A stretch of 64,000 nucleotides of DNA from Symsagittifera roscoffensis (taxonomy: Eukaryota; Xenacoelomorpha; Acoela; Convolutidae), in the NCBI RefSeq assembly GCF_963678635.1, contig NC_087070.1:25722007-25786006 (forward strand), given 5' to 3'. The first letter of the stretch is position 1. Each line of letters starts with the position of its first letter. Positions 46,401 through 53,589 of the stretch are shown one piece after another. The notes under the pieces were generated by a model. The model was not told the origin of the DNA. It was given only the letters and a program-made list of their open reading frames with translations, and searched no databases. Position numbers and translations under genes: made by a program.

Positions 46401-48765
46401 TTCAACTGTCAGTTTTCGAAAATTGAGGAAAGTATAGTCCATAATAGGCGTTATTCATGACAATGAACTACTTAGGAATAGCGTTACTACTTGAATGCAC
46501 TACTTAAATTATAAACATGAAAAACGCCGTCAACAAGGCTTTTAGACTTTTTCCCGTAAACAACTTTGTCCACAGATTTCAGCATGCATTTGAATTTTTG
46601 ACTTCGTTGCTTCCGGTTTACTTTTTTTCGGCCTATTTTCCGCTTTTTCCATCAACGACTTAAATCGCTCATTTGAAACTTATTATTTTTGAAGAATATA
46701 GTTGCTTTTAGTGTTCTTATTTACCTCAGGTGTTTCTTGGTAATTTTTTAAACCTTTACATCGTAGATATTTCTTGTTTTTTTTTCGATTAAAAACTTTT
46801 TTCTGACCAAATGATTTCGGCCTTTATTTTATCGGCTTAGTGACCTAATTCCGAGTTGTTTCAATAGAAACATTTTTATGCTCATCTGTGGGTTGAGCAA
46901 ATGCTAAAAATCTTAATACTAGTTATAATTCAATGTTTTCATCGCCTTTTTGTTTTTTTTCGGCTTGATAGGTTTCGGCCTATATTATACCGGCTTATCA
47001 GATTCATATTGCGTCCTTCGACGAGCGAAAAAGAGAATGTTTTAAGGGAGAGGGGGCTTAATAACTTCTTATTAGTCTTAACGTTTTAAAAAAATTTTCC
47101 ATTTCGTTTTTTTGGGCTTCTTAGGCATCGGGCTATATTTTGTCGGCTTAGTTGTCTCATATTGTTTCATTTGACGAGCCAATAATGTTTTTTGAGGGCG
47201 ACGTGGACTTTTTATAGTCCTGAATCTTGTTGATTTTTTTCGGCCTAAAAGGTTTCTGCCAAGGTATTTGTTACCGCTTGGTAAATTATCTTCCGATGCT
47301 AATTTCACATTTTATTGTTTCGGCATAGTTTCGTTTTAAAACTAGCCTTATTCATTATGATAGATCTAGTTTTTTCGATCTTTTTGTTGTATCGCTAGTG
47401 GTGCGAAGCTCAGCTGCGTCTCTGTGTAAGTGCTCTTCCGACTCGAATGTCACATTCTATTTTCTTTGCATGTTTTTTGTTTCAAAATTAGCCTGATTCG
47501 CTTTGGTAGGTCTTGTTTTTTGGACCATTTCGATTTTTTCCGACCTAGCGGCTTTTGGTTTTGTATCGCATGTGGTGCAAAGCTCAGCTCGCCTCTTGCC
47601 TAAACATCAGTTGGAGGCTTTAAAGTTGAAAAAACTATAAATTGAGAAATTCTTCAAAACTATTTTCAGTTTAATCATATTTCATGTATTTTAGAAAAAA
47701 ATGTTCGGCTTGAAGTCCCTAATTTTACGATTCGGCTTGAAGTTTTGTCGACTTGATTTGCGTCACCCAATATCGCCACAACCTCCTCATGACAGGCATT
47801 CACAAGTATCAAAATGAAAAGTCAGTCCCGTTTACCAAAATAAAAAACTGTCGCTTTTGTACACAAAACTGTTCAATTGCTCAAAGGCTACTAAGGCGAC
47901 TAACTCTGTTTAAGTCGGCGGTGGGATAACCGGCTCTAATTGTTGCATATAGTCCTACCCACTGATGGCAAGCTCGCAACATGTTAACGTGACTACGGTA
48001 GTCACTATCTTGATGCTTTGGCTAATAGTTTAATGCTGTGTGAACAATAGGCAATTAGTACAACCATTTATTGGCTCCAAAATTGACCAATCAGAATTCG
48101 AGATTAATAATTTTGGTACAATCACGACCGATTTTTAATTTTGGTACAAATGAACATTGGTACATATGGGATTTCACCCTCCTCCTACGTTGAATGATCA
48201 CAAAAGGGTATTGGCGTGATCAGGGAATAATACTTGATCTGTTAGTATTGCAATTAGCAAGTATTCTGCTGGCTAAATTTTTTTTCTAAATAAGCAGTTT
48301 TCGAATGGAAATCAATTAGATTAATACAAGAATGCTAAATTATGTTACTGAAGCATCGATTGTTATTGTTAATATGTTAGCAACATGATTTTAAAAGGTG
48401 AAACAAAATATCAATAAAACAGAATTAAAAACATTGATTTTTTCCTTCCCTTTTTCATTTCACATTGTTCCAAGATAGGGACATAAAATTATAGTTTTAT
48501 AGCATAAGCATACCTTTTATTTACGGTGGAATGCGATTTGCCCTGAAGTGTCAGGTTAATTTTTTCCGCGTATTAGCCATCTTGTTTTAGTGCTAAGACT
48601 ATAACTTCATTTGTTTTGGTTTTATTTTACTGCATCGAATCTAACATATCATTATTTGTGTAGATTCTGGACTACTCTAAAGAAGTCAGGATCAAATACT
48701 CAGGCAAAGTGTCTATCAATTCAATGACCATGGCCAGTTACTCGCTCAAGACAGAACAACAATAA
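25258..48765 (+). CDS. GFM2: Mitochondrial elongation factor G2 / ribosome-releasing factor 2 (11 exons)
   Basis: Join 25258-25482, 28879-29020, 38614-39358, 39566-39674, 39934-40029, 40423-40529, 41187-41409, 43557-43694, 44701-44872, 45084-45406, 48664-48765: 2382 nt, 793 aa (human GFM2 is about 779). The family splits mitochondrial ribosomes with mtRRF after termination, using GTP. Order: basic N-terminus without acids for 22 residues (likely mitochondrial import); P-loop AHVDGGKT (47-54); G2 region ERERGIT; G3 DTPGH (120-124); G4 NKLD (174-177); SALRSLG as G5; domain [10 protein letters not shown] with GQLHLEFI and [10 protein letters not shown] (domains III-IV); then domains IV-V. Motifs fit GFM2 rather than GFM1 ([39 protein letters not shown]). 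Oddities: two GC-AG introns, an extra exon 8 and a 9.6-kb intron 2. Confidence 0.92.
26766..26850 (+). pseudogene. Decayed duplicate of the GFM2 P-loop exon inside intron 1
   Basis: GGAATATTAGCTCATGTAGA here is identical to exon 1 at 25387-25406. The match continues with small indels through the AAACAACCTTAAC, GGATTTTAT, GGGAGT and GAATGGGA blocks. An insertion in the GGAGGTAAA equivalent and the loss of ~7 bases (AGAGAGG region) break the frame, and no donor follows. It is a dead partial duplicate ~1.4 kb downstream of its source. Confidence 0.9.
27530..28031 (+). repeat. Complete ~0.5 kb tRNA-like repeat with terminal hairpin
   Basis: Head: TTTGCGATAAGCAAGCGTTAT and GGAATATAGACTTTTTTC. Box A-like TTGGCCTGGAAATAAAAC is at 27668-27685 and box B-like GGTTCGAGTC at 27711-27720, followed by CCGGACCTTG and a T run. 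Body: TTGTGTCTGCTCAAAGATTG. Tail: GCGAAGC-TCT-GCTTCGC at 28009-28025, then CTCTGTT. This is the clearest end-to-end member of the family. Confidence 0.75.
28879..29020 (+). CDS. GFM2: GFM2 exon 2 (switch regions)
   Basis: Residues 76-122 plus one base. [21 protein letters not shown] is the G2/switch I region, and NLIDTPG runs into G3. Acceptor TTCAACAG; donor CCTG|GTACGT, phase 1. Confidence 0.95.
29700..30240 (+). repeat. Hairpin-tailed tRNA-like repeat
   Basis: Starts near a run of C (29761-29779) and AAAATGCTCACTTGGTAGC, passes a box B-like AGTTCGAATCC (30108-30118), and ends with GCGAAGA-TCA-GCTTCGC (30215-30231) and TTCTCTGTT. One stem pair is lost in this copy. Confidence 0.6.
30510..30972 (+). 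repeat. Hairpin-tailed tRNA-like repeat with changed stem pair
   Basis: Head TTTTTTCCAACCTTAGTCGCAAAT, box B-like GAGTTCGAACC near 30685, tail GCGAAGT-GCA-ACTTCGC (30949-30965) and CTCTGTG. The stem remains fully paired because both sides of one base pair have changed (C-G to T-A). Confidence 0.65.
31560..31785 (+). repeat. Decayed hairpin-tailed repeat end
   Basis: A box B-like GTGGGTTCGGTCC near 31650 is followed by CTTGTGTTAACGAGGTGCAGC and TTCGCCTCT (~31752-31780), a degraded form of the shared tail. Confidence 0.5.
32097..32481. mobile_element. MITE-like element with GGCGGAT termini and G/C tracts
   Basis: The left end AGTAGCGGATTTAGGG (32097-32112) is an imperfect inverted match of the right end CCTAGATCCGCCACT (32467-32481). 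Each end is followed internally by a long G run (near 32115-32133) or C run (near 32429-32450). No coding sequence is seen. The termini resemble CAGTGGCGGATC-type non-autonomous DNA elements seen in many invertebrates. Confidence 0.6.
32590..33770 (+). repeat. Long dispersed repeat, copy 2
   Basis: Same family and orientation as 13141-14340. Shared islands include TTTTCCAACCTAAGTCGCAAA, AAGTGCTCATTAGTGG, GTTATGAAAATGTATGGGA and AAACTAAAGAACTAATCATT. Differences are scattered substitutions and short indels. Confidence 0.8.
33785..34090. mobile_element. Second, partly inverted copy of the G-tract MITE
   Basis: The left end GGGGTGGATCTAGAATTTTC resembles the GGCGGATCTAGG terminus. The interior GCGCGCGCTCCCCCC and GTTTCGGCCAAATTGCG resembles the inverted complement of 32240-32330. 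The right side has a long G run and GAACGCCTCCTCCCT, like GACGCCTCCCT at 32137. Boundaries are uncertain. Confidence 0.5.
36906..37116 (+). repeat. ~210-base direct repeat, copy 1
   Basis: Shares GGAACATAGGCTGGTCCCGAA, GATGCTGCTAGCTCCCAAAC and GTTTCGTGTGTTTTGATTCA with 37592-37805, in the same orientation. The ~480 bases between are very AT-rich. No function is recognised. Confidence 0.85.
37592..37805 (+). repeat. ~210-base direct repeat, copy 2
   Basis: Second copy of 36906-37116, ~90% identical by eye. It is followed directly by CCCGTAAACAACTTTGTCCAC, the head of the hairpin-tailed repeat family, suggesting two insertions side by side. Confidence 0.85.
37806..38613 (+). repeat. Degraded repeat before GFM2 exon 3
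   Basis: Head CGTAAACAACTTTGTCCACAG matches 46549-46575. The middle resembles the body of 46560-47400 (for example TTTGCCGCATTTGTTACCGC near 38380, compare GTATTTGTTACCGCTTGG near 47265). The hairpin tail is not preserved. Confidence 0.5.
38614..39358 (+). CDS. GFM2: GFM2 exon 3 (most of the GTPase domain)
   Basis: Residues 124-370 plus split codons at both ends. [17 protein letters not shown] completes G3/switch II; NKLDKP is G4; a poorly conserved G' insert follows; [10 protein letters not shown] is the G5 region; NFLPPPNR and IRVYR enter domain II. It ends TACAG|GCCAGT: keeping the conserved RVYRG in frame with exon 4 needs a GC donor at 39359-39360. Confidence 0.92.
39359..39565 (+). other. 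GFM2: GFM2 intron 3, putative GC-AG intron
   Basis: 207 bases from GCCAGT to TGCAG. GT donors nearby are in the wrong phase or delete the conserved IRVYR. The GC site is the only one in phase 2 that preserves IRVYRG, equivalent to MRIYSG in known GFM2. Confidence 0.75.
39566..39674 (+). CDS. GFM2: GFM2 exon 4 (domain II)
   Basis: Starts within an Arg codon, then 36 codons, [15 protein letters not shown] to GESVKK. It corresponds to the GTIKPQLAIHN region of domain II. Donor AAG|GTATTC, phase 0. Confidence 0.85.
39934..40029 (+). CDS. GFM2: GFM2 exon 5 (domain II end)
   Basis: 32 codons. [20 protein letters not shown] matches the AGNIALTVGLKHTATGDT stretch of the family. Acceptor TTTTCGCAG; donor AGC|GTATGT. 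Confidence 0.9.
40423..40529 (+). CDS. GFM2: GFM2 exon 6 (domain II-III linker)
   Basis: Phase 0 start, [20 protein letters not shown] then LTAALTSLC plus two bases. The basic insert found in vertebrate GFM2 before this point is absent. Donor TGCAG|GTACGT. Confidence 0.9.
40530..41186 (+). other. GFM2: GFM2 intron 6, nothing recognised
   Basis: 657 bases, AT-rich, ending TATTTACAG. I see no repeat family member in it. Confidence 0.55.
41187..41409 (+). CDS. GFM2: GFM2 exon 7 (domain III to start of IV)
   Basis: [13 protein letters not shown], then [16 protein letters not shown], the EF-G GELHLEI motif with Gln in place of Glu. [13 protein letters not shown] opens domain IV. Donor ACA|GTGAGT, phase 0. 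Confidence 0.95.
41690..43330 (+). repeat. Tandem run of tRNA-like SINE bodies in GFM2 intron 7
   Basis: At least five units follow one another, each with a box A-like TTGGCCTGGAGGTAACG type and a box B-like GGTTCGAATCT type. Box B positions are 41882-41892, ~42490, 42738-42748, 42983-42993 and 43179-43189. Each is followed by GACCTG or GGCCTG and a T run. Two units (42601-42845 and 42846-43089) are almost identical with a ~245-base period. A GA microsatellite lies near 42153-42167. Confidence 0.8.
43557..43694 (+). CDS. GFM2: GFM2 exon 8 (probable, charged insert in domain IV)
   Basis: 46 codons, phase 0 at both ends, with a good acceptor (CAATTTTTTAG) and a weak donor (AAC|GTTTCC). It codes for [18 protein letters not shown] and a charged stretch, [17 protein letters not shown]. 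The family has no clear equivalent, and skipping it keeps the frame, so it may be alternative or mispredicted. Confidence 0.55.
44095..44420 (+). repeat. tRNA-like SINE in GFM2 intron 8
   Basis: Head GCAACCGTTATTAAATCGGAA and TATAGACTTTTTTTTGGG, box A-like CTTAGTCTGGAGGTAACG (44219-44236), box B-like GGGTTCGAAGC (~44263), GGACCTG and a T run, then TTTGTCGGCTTAGTTG. Same family as the intron 7 run. The remainder of intron 8 shows nothing recognised. Confidence 0.7.
44701..44872 (+). CDS. GFM2: GFM2 exon 9 (domain IV)
   Basis: 57 codons plus one base: [20 protein letters not shown] to [11 protein letters not shown], equivalent to the LVTVEVEARP-to-QEAIENG part of domain IV. It ends GCAG|GCAAGC, a consensus-like GC donor; phase 1 joining gives KAGIYDGLQ, matching ENGIHSACLQG. 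Confidence 0.88.
44873..45083 (+). other. GFM2: GFM2 intron 9, putative GC-AG intron
   Basis: 211 bases from GCAAGC to TTGCTTCAG. The only nearby GT (GCC|GTAAAA) is out of phase with exon 10. CAG|GCAAG is the typical context for GC donors. Confidence 0.8.
45084..45406 (+). CDS. GFM2: GFM2 exon 10 (domains IV-V)
   Basis: 107 codons after a split Gly: [12 protein letters not shown], then [42 protein letters not shown] and [11 protein letters not shown]. These match the domain V core (KALKKADKQVLEPLMNLEV, QRRGNIQEI, VPLAEI). Donor AAG|GTTAGA, phase 0. Confidence 0.95.
45880..46400 (+). repeat. Hairpin-tailed tRNA-like repeat in GFM2 intron 10
   Basis: Head TTTTTCTGACCTAAGTCGCAA, box A-like TTGGCGGCTGAGTGGTAAATG (~46222-46240) close to a tRNA-Ser/Leu A box, box B-like TGTTCGAATCT (46268-46278), tail GCGAAGC-GAA-GTTTCGC (46379-46395) with one G-U pair, then CTTTAT. 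Confidence 0.7.
46520..47600 (+). repeat. Decayed hairpin-tailed repeats, two tail copies
   Basis: Head GACTTTTTCCCGTAAACAAC near 46550. Tails GTGCGAAGCTCAGCTGCGTCT (~47400) and GTGCAAAGCTCAGCTCGCC (~47573) show two degraded hairpins ~175 bases apart. The repeated GGCTTAGTTG and GGTTTCGGCC phrases resemble 57700-58390. Confidence 0.6.
47824..48172. mobile_element. MITE-like element, copy 2
   Basis: Same family and orientation as 12712-13089. AGTCCCGTTTACCAAAAT at the left, GGTACATATGGGATT at the right, and shared interior GGGATAACCGGCTCTAATT and GACCAATCAGAA. Slightly shorter and diverged. Confidence 0.65.
48664..48765 (+). CDS. GFM2: GFM2 exon 11 (C-terminus)
   Basis: 33 codons and [23 protein letters not shown], then [13 protein letters not shown], matching [21 protein letters not shown]. 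Acceptor TTGTGTAG. AATAAA at 48761-48766 overlaps the stop codon and may act as poly(A) signal, with another AATAAA near 49010. Confidence 0.92.
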   Translation: MLDYSKEVRIKYSGKVSINSMTMASYSLKTEQQ

Positions 48766-48799
48766 ATTCTTTCTCTTACGAAATTGTTTTCCTCATTCT

Positions 48800-49690
48800 A
48801 GCGATCAGCAAGGGTATTGTAACTGGGTACTGTAGTATTGTGACCGTTTATTTTTTGCTACAATTTTACTCACCGATATATAAATTTCAATTGGCGAAGT
48901 GAAGACTTTTTTTAGGTTTTATAGGTCGTGATGATTTTTTAAAAAATATTTGCTGAAATTTTGTTCATGCTCCAGTTTGATTTTTCGCGGTTTCTATTTT
49001 CATTAGTGAAAAATAAAGTGGACTCCTCCATCGATCAGCGAAAGTGTTAAGGTCGCACAAAATGTGATCGACTTCTATTTTCGAAAGAGGATTTTAATTT
49101 TCAAACAGCCAGCGGATTAAAGAGTTTATTCATTGATCCATATTCCCAAGTTGGGTTAACTATATCAAAAAGTGCCATTCGTAATATTTTCTTGGAGTTA
49201 AAGAGATTTGAGGGCATATATATTTTTCTGAAATTCGAAAGAATCGTTTTTCCAGATTCGAAAGAAATTTTTAATTTTGATATACCAACGGAATGGAAAA
49301 ACTATTTATTGACCCAGTTTTCTCTAATTTGATTTCTTTCCACTTGCTAGAAAAAAATGACTTGTAACAGGAACTAGACTTTTTTCCACGTAAACAACTT
49401 TTTTACAGGCGACAGTCTCAGTTTCGATTCCCGGCTGGACCTTGTTTTCTTTTCACCTTTTCACTAGCTCTAGGGCCCTTCTCACTAGGTTCAAGGCCCT
49501 TCTCAAAGACCTTCTCATGAATGTATGTTTACTCTGCTTGATTATTGATGCTCGTCACCTTTTAAAGCCTTTCTCTTTAGGTCTAGAGGTAAAGCACGCG
49601 ACTTCAGAACACAAGGTCTGGGTTAGAGTCCTGGCCGGACCTTATCTTTTTTCGATGTGAAAATTTTTTTGAAACGTTGAATTAACGGAT
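48800..49690 (+). repeat. Repeat heads and tRNA-like SINE downstream of GFM2
   Basis: Head GCGATCAGCAAGGGTATTG at 48801, and a second head, ACTAGACTTTTTTCCACGTAA, near 49374, followed by box B-like GTTTCGATTCC (~49421) and GCTGGACCTTG. A further pair, box A GGTCTAGAGGTAAAGCACG (~49580) and box B GGGTTAGAGTCCT (49620-49632), precedes GCCGGACCTT. Confidence 0.6.
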
Positions 49691-50810
49691 TTTTGTTGTC
49701 TATTTATTTTGCCGGCTTACTGTCCAAATTAAGGAGTTTTTATTCTTCATCAATACTTTTTCTTGTTTCGACCTTTTTAATTGTATTTTGAAGTCATTGT
49801 AGTCTGTCCAATTTTGATCTTATATAATTGTATGCTATTTTTCTTTGCTTAAATGGGATCGGTTTTTTCTATATTGACTTGATTGCCTCATTTTGCGTCG
49901 GTTAAGCTGCAAAAAAGATTTATGCATTTGTGTGATTCAGAGAATAGAGCGTACAACTTTGAATTTCATATAACATCTCAAATTTTTCTGACATCTGTTT
50001 TTAGCCCAACTGGCGTCAACCTAGTATTGAGGGATTAGTTGCACTCGGTAAATGATTCTGAATGCGCATACACTGTTGGTGTTTGTGCTCCCCAACGAAA
50101 TTTGGGAAGATCATTCGTGCAAGTTTATGTAATTTTTGTCAATCAATTTTAAATTTCATTTCTTTCTATATTGTGTTTTCGTCTCATTTTCTGTAGGCTA
50201 CTTTACAATGTAGGCTCCTCATGGCCTCTGTGTAAAAAAGTGTCAACCATAAGAACTCGGCTCTTTTCTTGATTTACATTAACTGAAATTTCATGACAAG
50301 TTCTGCGCAGAGCTTACGTCTATGCTTGGGTCGAAAATGGCCTGGAGTCTGGACGGAACCTGTTGTTTTTGCAATTTGGAAGTGATAAATGTGAAAGACT
50401 ATTTCGACAGTGAGTTATTTTTTGTTCTGATCCAGTTTTTCTGATTGGGTTGCTTTTGTGAAAAATGTGTCAATCATAAATGGTTCTTGAATTTCAAGAA
50501 GCATTATCCTGATAACGGAAGCGAGATTACACGCTTTTGTTACATTTTGATTGTTTCTTTTTCTAATCAAACTCGCCAATAATGGTATTCTTTTTAGTGG
50601 CACTTTGGTCACGTAGTATTTACAGTTCGGAAGAACTTTTTCTCCGCTTTATCAGTGGTTAATGTTTCGGTTCTTTAAGCGTCAAGGGCTGAAGTTCGAT
50701 TCACGTAGATAGCGTTTTGCTCTTAATACGTGCCCTTGTGATTAGCTTTCGGTTGTAACCGTTAGCAAATTTATTCCCAGATTTCATCAGTGTAGTAGTT
50801 CCAGGGCCTT
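49690..50810 (+). repeat. Mixed decayed repeats, no gene
   Basis: Includes a relative of the CTAAGTCGCAAAT head family near 50565-50640 (CTCGCCAATAATGG, GTGGCACTTTGG) and a box B-like AAGTTCGATTCA near 50692. The rest is AT-rich with no recognised feature. Confidence 0.4.
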
Positions 50811-51465
50811 TATTCTTTGTTCCGATTCTTGGAAATGGGGAGGAACTTTGTTTTCAGGTGTGTTTTATTTTTTTTAATATCTTTTCACGCAAAATCAAGT
50901 GCCAGAAAAAATCATCAAATGCGTCTATTGATATATCATGCTGGAGACCGATCAGTTGTTATTAGAACATGAAACATTTCCCAGCGTTGAGAAAAATTCG
51001 TCGAGAAAAGTTTTTTATTTTTGGTATTAATTCGAGCGAACAAAGCAAAGTGAGCGAGTTGGCTAATTTTGTTGTTCATCATGTAACCCAAATAATCATC
51101 CTAATTTTTAGAGTGATACATCATATTAAAGCCCTTTCAGCCAAGATTTTGAAATTTTTCAAAAAGTGTCAGTGTCGATAAATACCGGTTTGCAATGTTT
51201 TTCGTCTAATTTTGAAGGATTAAAACAAGCATGCTTGGGAGTAAACATTTTTTTAAAGTTTTTCTTGTCTTTTTTTGACTAAAACCGTTACAAGATTTGA
51301 ATTTTCTTACTTTGACTGTCAAAAATCCCTCAACTCTCTGTGTTTGTTTGGATCCTTTATCACGACACAAAAGTCAACTCTGATTTGAAGAGAAAAAAAC
51401 ATGAGAAAGCTTTTATGGTATTTTTATGAGTATGGTCGGAACAATCTGTGCTACTTACACAGCAG
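50810..51465 (+). repeat. Dispersed repeat (GAGGAACTTTG family), copy 2
   Basis: Shares GGAAATGGGGAGGAACTTTG, ACATCATATTAAAGCCCTTT and GTATGGTCGGAACAATCTGTG with 21840-23240, and part of it with 56330-57230. It lacks the gypsy fragment and supports that fragment being a nested insertion. Confidence 0.65.
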
Positions 51466-51552
51466 TAGTAGTCGTGTGGGCAGCTCACAATCTGAGGTGA
51501 GGGGAGGGGGGATGAGGTTGAGCATGGCACTGAAAAGAGCAGTAGTAAAATG

Positions 51553-51640
51553 TTCTAGACTGATCTAGAACGTTTTAAACGGGTCATTAATCGTTCTAGA
51601 TTGTTTCATAACTTCCATACATGTATCCCTCTATAAATAG
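51553..51640 (+). promoter_or_regulatory. TATA box with clustered TTCTAGAA-like motifs
   Basis: TATAAATAG (51632-51640) lies 30-80 bases after TTCTAGA (51553), CTAGAAC (51565) and GTTCTAGA (51593), which form inverted GAA/TTC units like heat-shock elements. It sits ~200 bases before the first coding trace of the retroelement. A promoter role is inference. Confidence 0.35.
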
Positions 51641-51699
51641 CACCAAAATTTCAGCAGAAGTACTTAAATTACGCACAAGGTGATCGAAATCCAAATCAG

Positions 51700-53330
51700 G
51701 TGGTAGTGGAGCCCGTCAGTGAGAGAAGCTTAAATTAGATTGGCTGGCAGTCCTCCTCGTCATAAACTCATCCAAGGAGTAGCCGACCATGGTGAGAAAG
51801 TGCAGGCAATACACGTGAATCCTGAAGAGCCATGTGGAAACACTGGCAAGAGTGAATCTTCGCTACGATGTCGATGAAAATCTCAGACCATGGGAATGCT
51901 CGGTGTGCGAGGTCAACATAACCAGAAAAGAGTGGTCGGTGAAATGCAATGGATGCAAAAAGCAGACCCATAGGAAATGCACATCACTGGGAGCAGAAGG
52001 ACGATGGGACACCTCTCTTTGAGCAGAATGCTGTCGGTAGTTAAGCGTGGCGACCCAAGCAGCTCGTCCTGACAGAAATAAAAGCGAAGAATCAAAAGAC
52101 AAGGCAAATGAGACGCAACATGGAGGGAAAAGGCAAGAAGGATGGGAAAAGTAAGAACACCGCCATATGGACGTAGAACATGCAAAAATCGCAACTAACA
52201 TTCCCCCATCGAAAGAGTACGGATTGTCGCTAAAAGCTCCGCCGAAGTAATTCTGTTCAATGAACTACACGAATCAACTAAGGGATTCAAGTGAATCAAT
52301 TCTTTTGACCAATATGGCGTGCTGATTTACGAATTAAGTAGTTTACTTCTCAAGGACGAATGGGCAGTTGATTGGATCAAACAGGGGTGCAAAAAGGCAG
52401 TGCGGAAGGAGAAACACGGCAGTGTACGTCAACGGGATGAGATTCGTTGCAAAATACCAACCAGTGTGGAACAAACACACTACAGAATTCATTGAATACT
52501 GGGAGAAACTGGAAGCCATGATGATGTCAAACAACCTCCTGGTACTTGGCAGAGACTTCAGCTCCAGTGTCGGGACTCCAGTGCTAGGAGCAGAGATGGA
52601 GTGGCCGGTTGGTTTGGAATGGGCAGTACTAAATCAGCAGGTGAAGACCTGAGAGAGTGGTGCCACGCCCAACGCTTATACATATAAGATCATTCTTCAG
52701 CCAGAAAAGCTCCAGCAGAGATATATGGAAGAACCCGTCGTCAGAAACCAGGCACGAGCTAGAAGACTTTGATTAAACAGAAAAAAAAGAAGCCGCCGGG
52801 TAAAGCATGTCAGTACAGTAGGTGTCAACAATGTGAGCGATTATCGAGCCAAGAGACTAAAATGATTCCTCGGATTAACAACACAGTGCTCCGAAAGTTC
52901 GTTGCAGAACGGTGGAATGGGAACGATTGAGAGATCCCAACACCGAGAAAAATTTGAGAGCAAGCAGCAACAACCAAGCATACTTGATCAAAGAATCATG
53001 TGGAAACAGTACACGGAACCAAAGAAAAGGTAGGAAAAGAAGGTTGATTTTACATGGTCGAGAACGCCAAAAAGGTAGAACTTCAGTGAGACATAGGAAC
53101 GCTATACAAGACTTAGAAGATTATTAGAGTGAAAGGCAACAGTTCGATAGAAGACGTATTCTTCAGCCCAGAAGAATTTAGAAACACCGATACGAGAACG
53201 AGCAGGAATATATCATGGCCATCTTAGAACAAATACCTCAGCGCAGGGACAGAGTGGCTCAGGAGGCGGCTATCAAACTAGGAAGGAATATAACATGGTC
53301 CGAGATTAAGGTCCAGCCAACTTAAATGCG
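51700..53330 (+). pseudogene. Broken non-LTR retroelement: PHD-like finger plus endonuclease
   Basis: Several frames are needed to read it. 51834-52022 gives a cysteine/histidine finger, WECSVCEV, VKCNGCKKQTHRKCTS, as found ahead of the endonuclease in CR1-like elements. 52245-52290 gives VILFNELHEST, like the conserved Glu motif of apurinic-type endonucleases. 52400-52580 gives NTAVYVNG, YQPVWNKHT and LLVLGRDFSSSVG, like the GDFNA block. 52640-52770 gives GEDLREWCHAQRLYI and, after a shift, WKNPSSETRHELEDF, like the W-x-SR-x-IDY block. Degraded sequence continues to ~53330; I recognise no reverse transcriptase catalytic motif. It is dead. Confidence 0.7.
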
Positions 53331-53530
53331 TAATTGCTCGCCGGGGAAGTGCAGTGACTGCTTGATAACGGTGAGTGCAATGAAAAAGGAATACAGGCAA
53401 CAGCTGTTCAAAACGCGATTTTTTTGTCAACATTTTGCAACAAATACCTAAAGGCATTTTTTCAACAATTTGCCTGCGGCCCAAAAATGTGATCAAAATA
53501 GGGTGTTTTCAATGATTTGGGAGATCTCAA

Positions 53531-53585
53531 CAGACCGTTGGAAAAACTTCAATCAACGGTTGATTGAAGTTTTTCCAACTGTCTG
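53531..53585. repeat. Near-perfect 26-bp stem hairpin
   Basis: GTTGGAAAAACTTCAATCAA (53537-53556), loop CGG, and its exact reverse complement (53560-53579). Beyond one mismatch the stem extends with CAGAC and GTCTG. It could be a foldback element relic or a transcribed stem-loop. Confidence 0.95.
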
Positions 53586-53589
53586 TTAG

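Larger units (their letters stand above)
45440..47765. mobile_element. Possible ~2.3 kb element bounded by inverted GACTTCAAGCCGAA motifs
   Basis: The left side has two direct motifs, GAACTTCAAGCCGAAAGGAC and GGACTTCAGGCCGAAG (45460-45492). The right side has two inverted ones, TTCGGCTTGAAGTCCC (47704-47719) and TTCGGCTTGAAGTTTTG (47731-47747). The layout fits terminal inverted repeats of a non-autonomous element inside intron 10, with other repeats inserted in it. No transposase is seen, and target-site duplications were not identified. Confidence 0.4.

Noticed and set aside
25258-48765. GFM1 (mtEF-G1) or GUF1 as the identity of the GTPase
   Set aside because: The [18 protein letters not shown] and [11 protein letters not shown] blocks and the presence of domain IV fit GFM2; GUF1 lacks domain IV and GFM1 has different signature blocks. 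This rests on recalled sequences.
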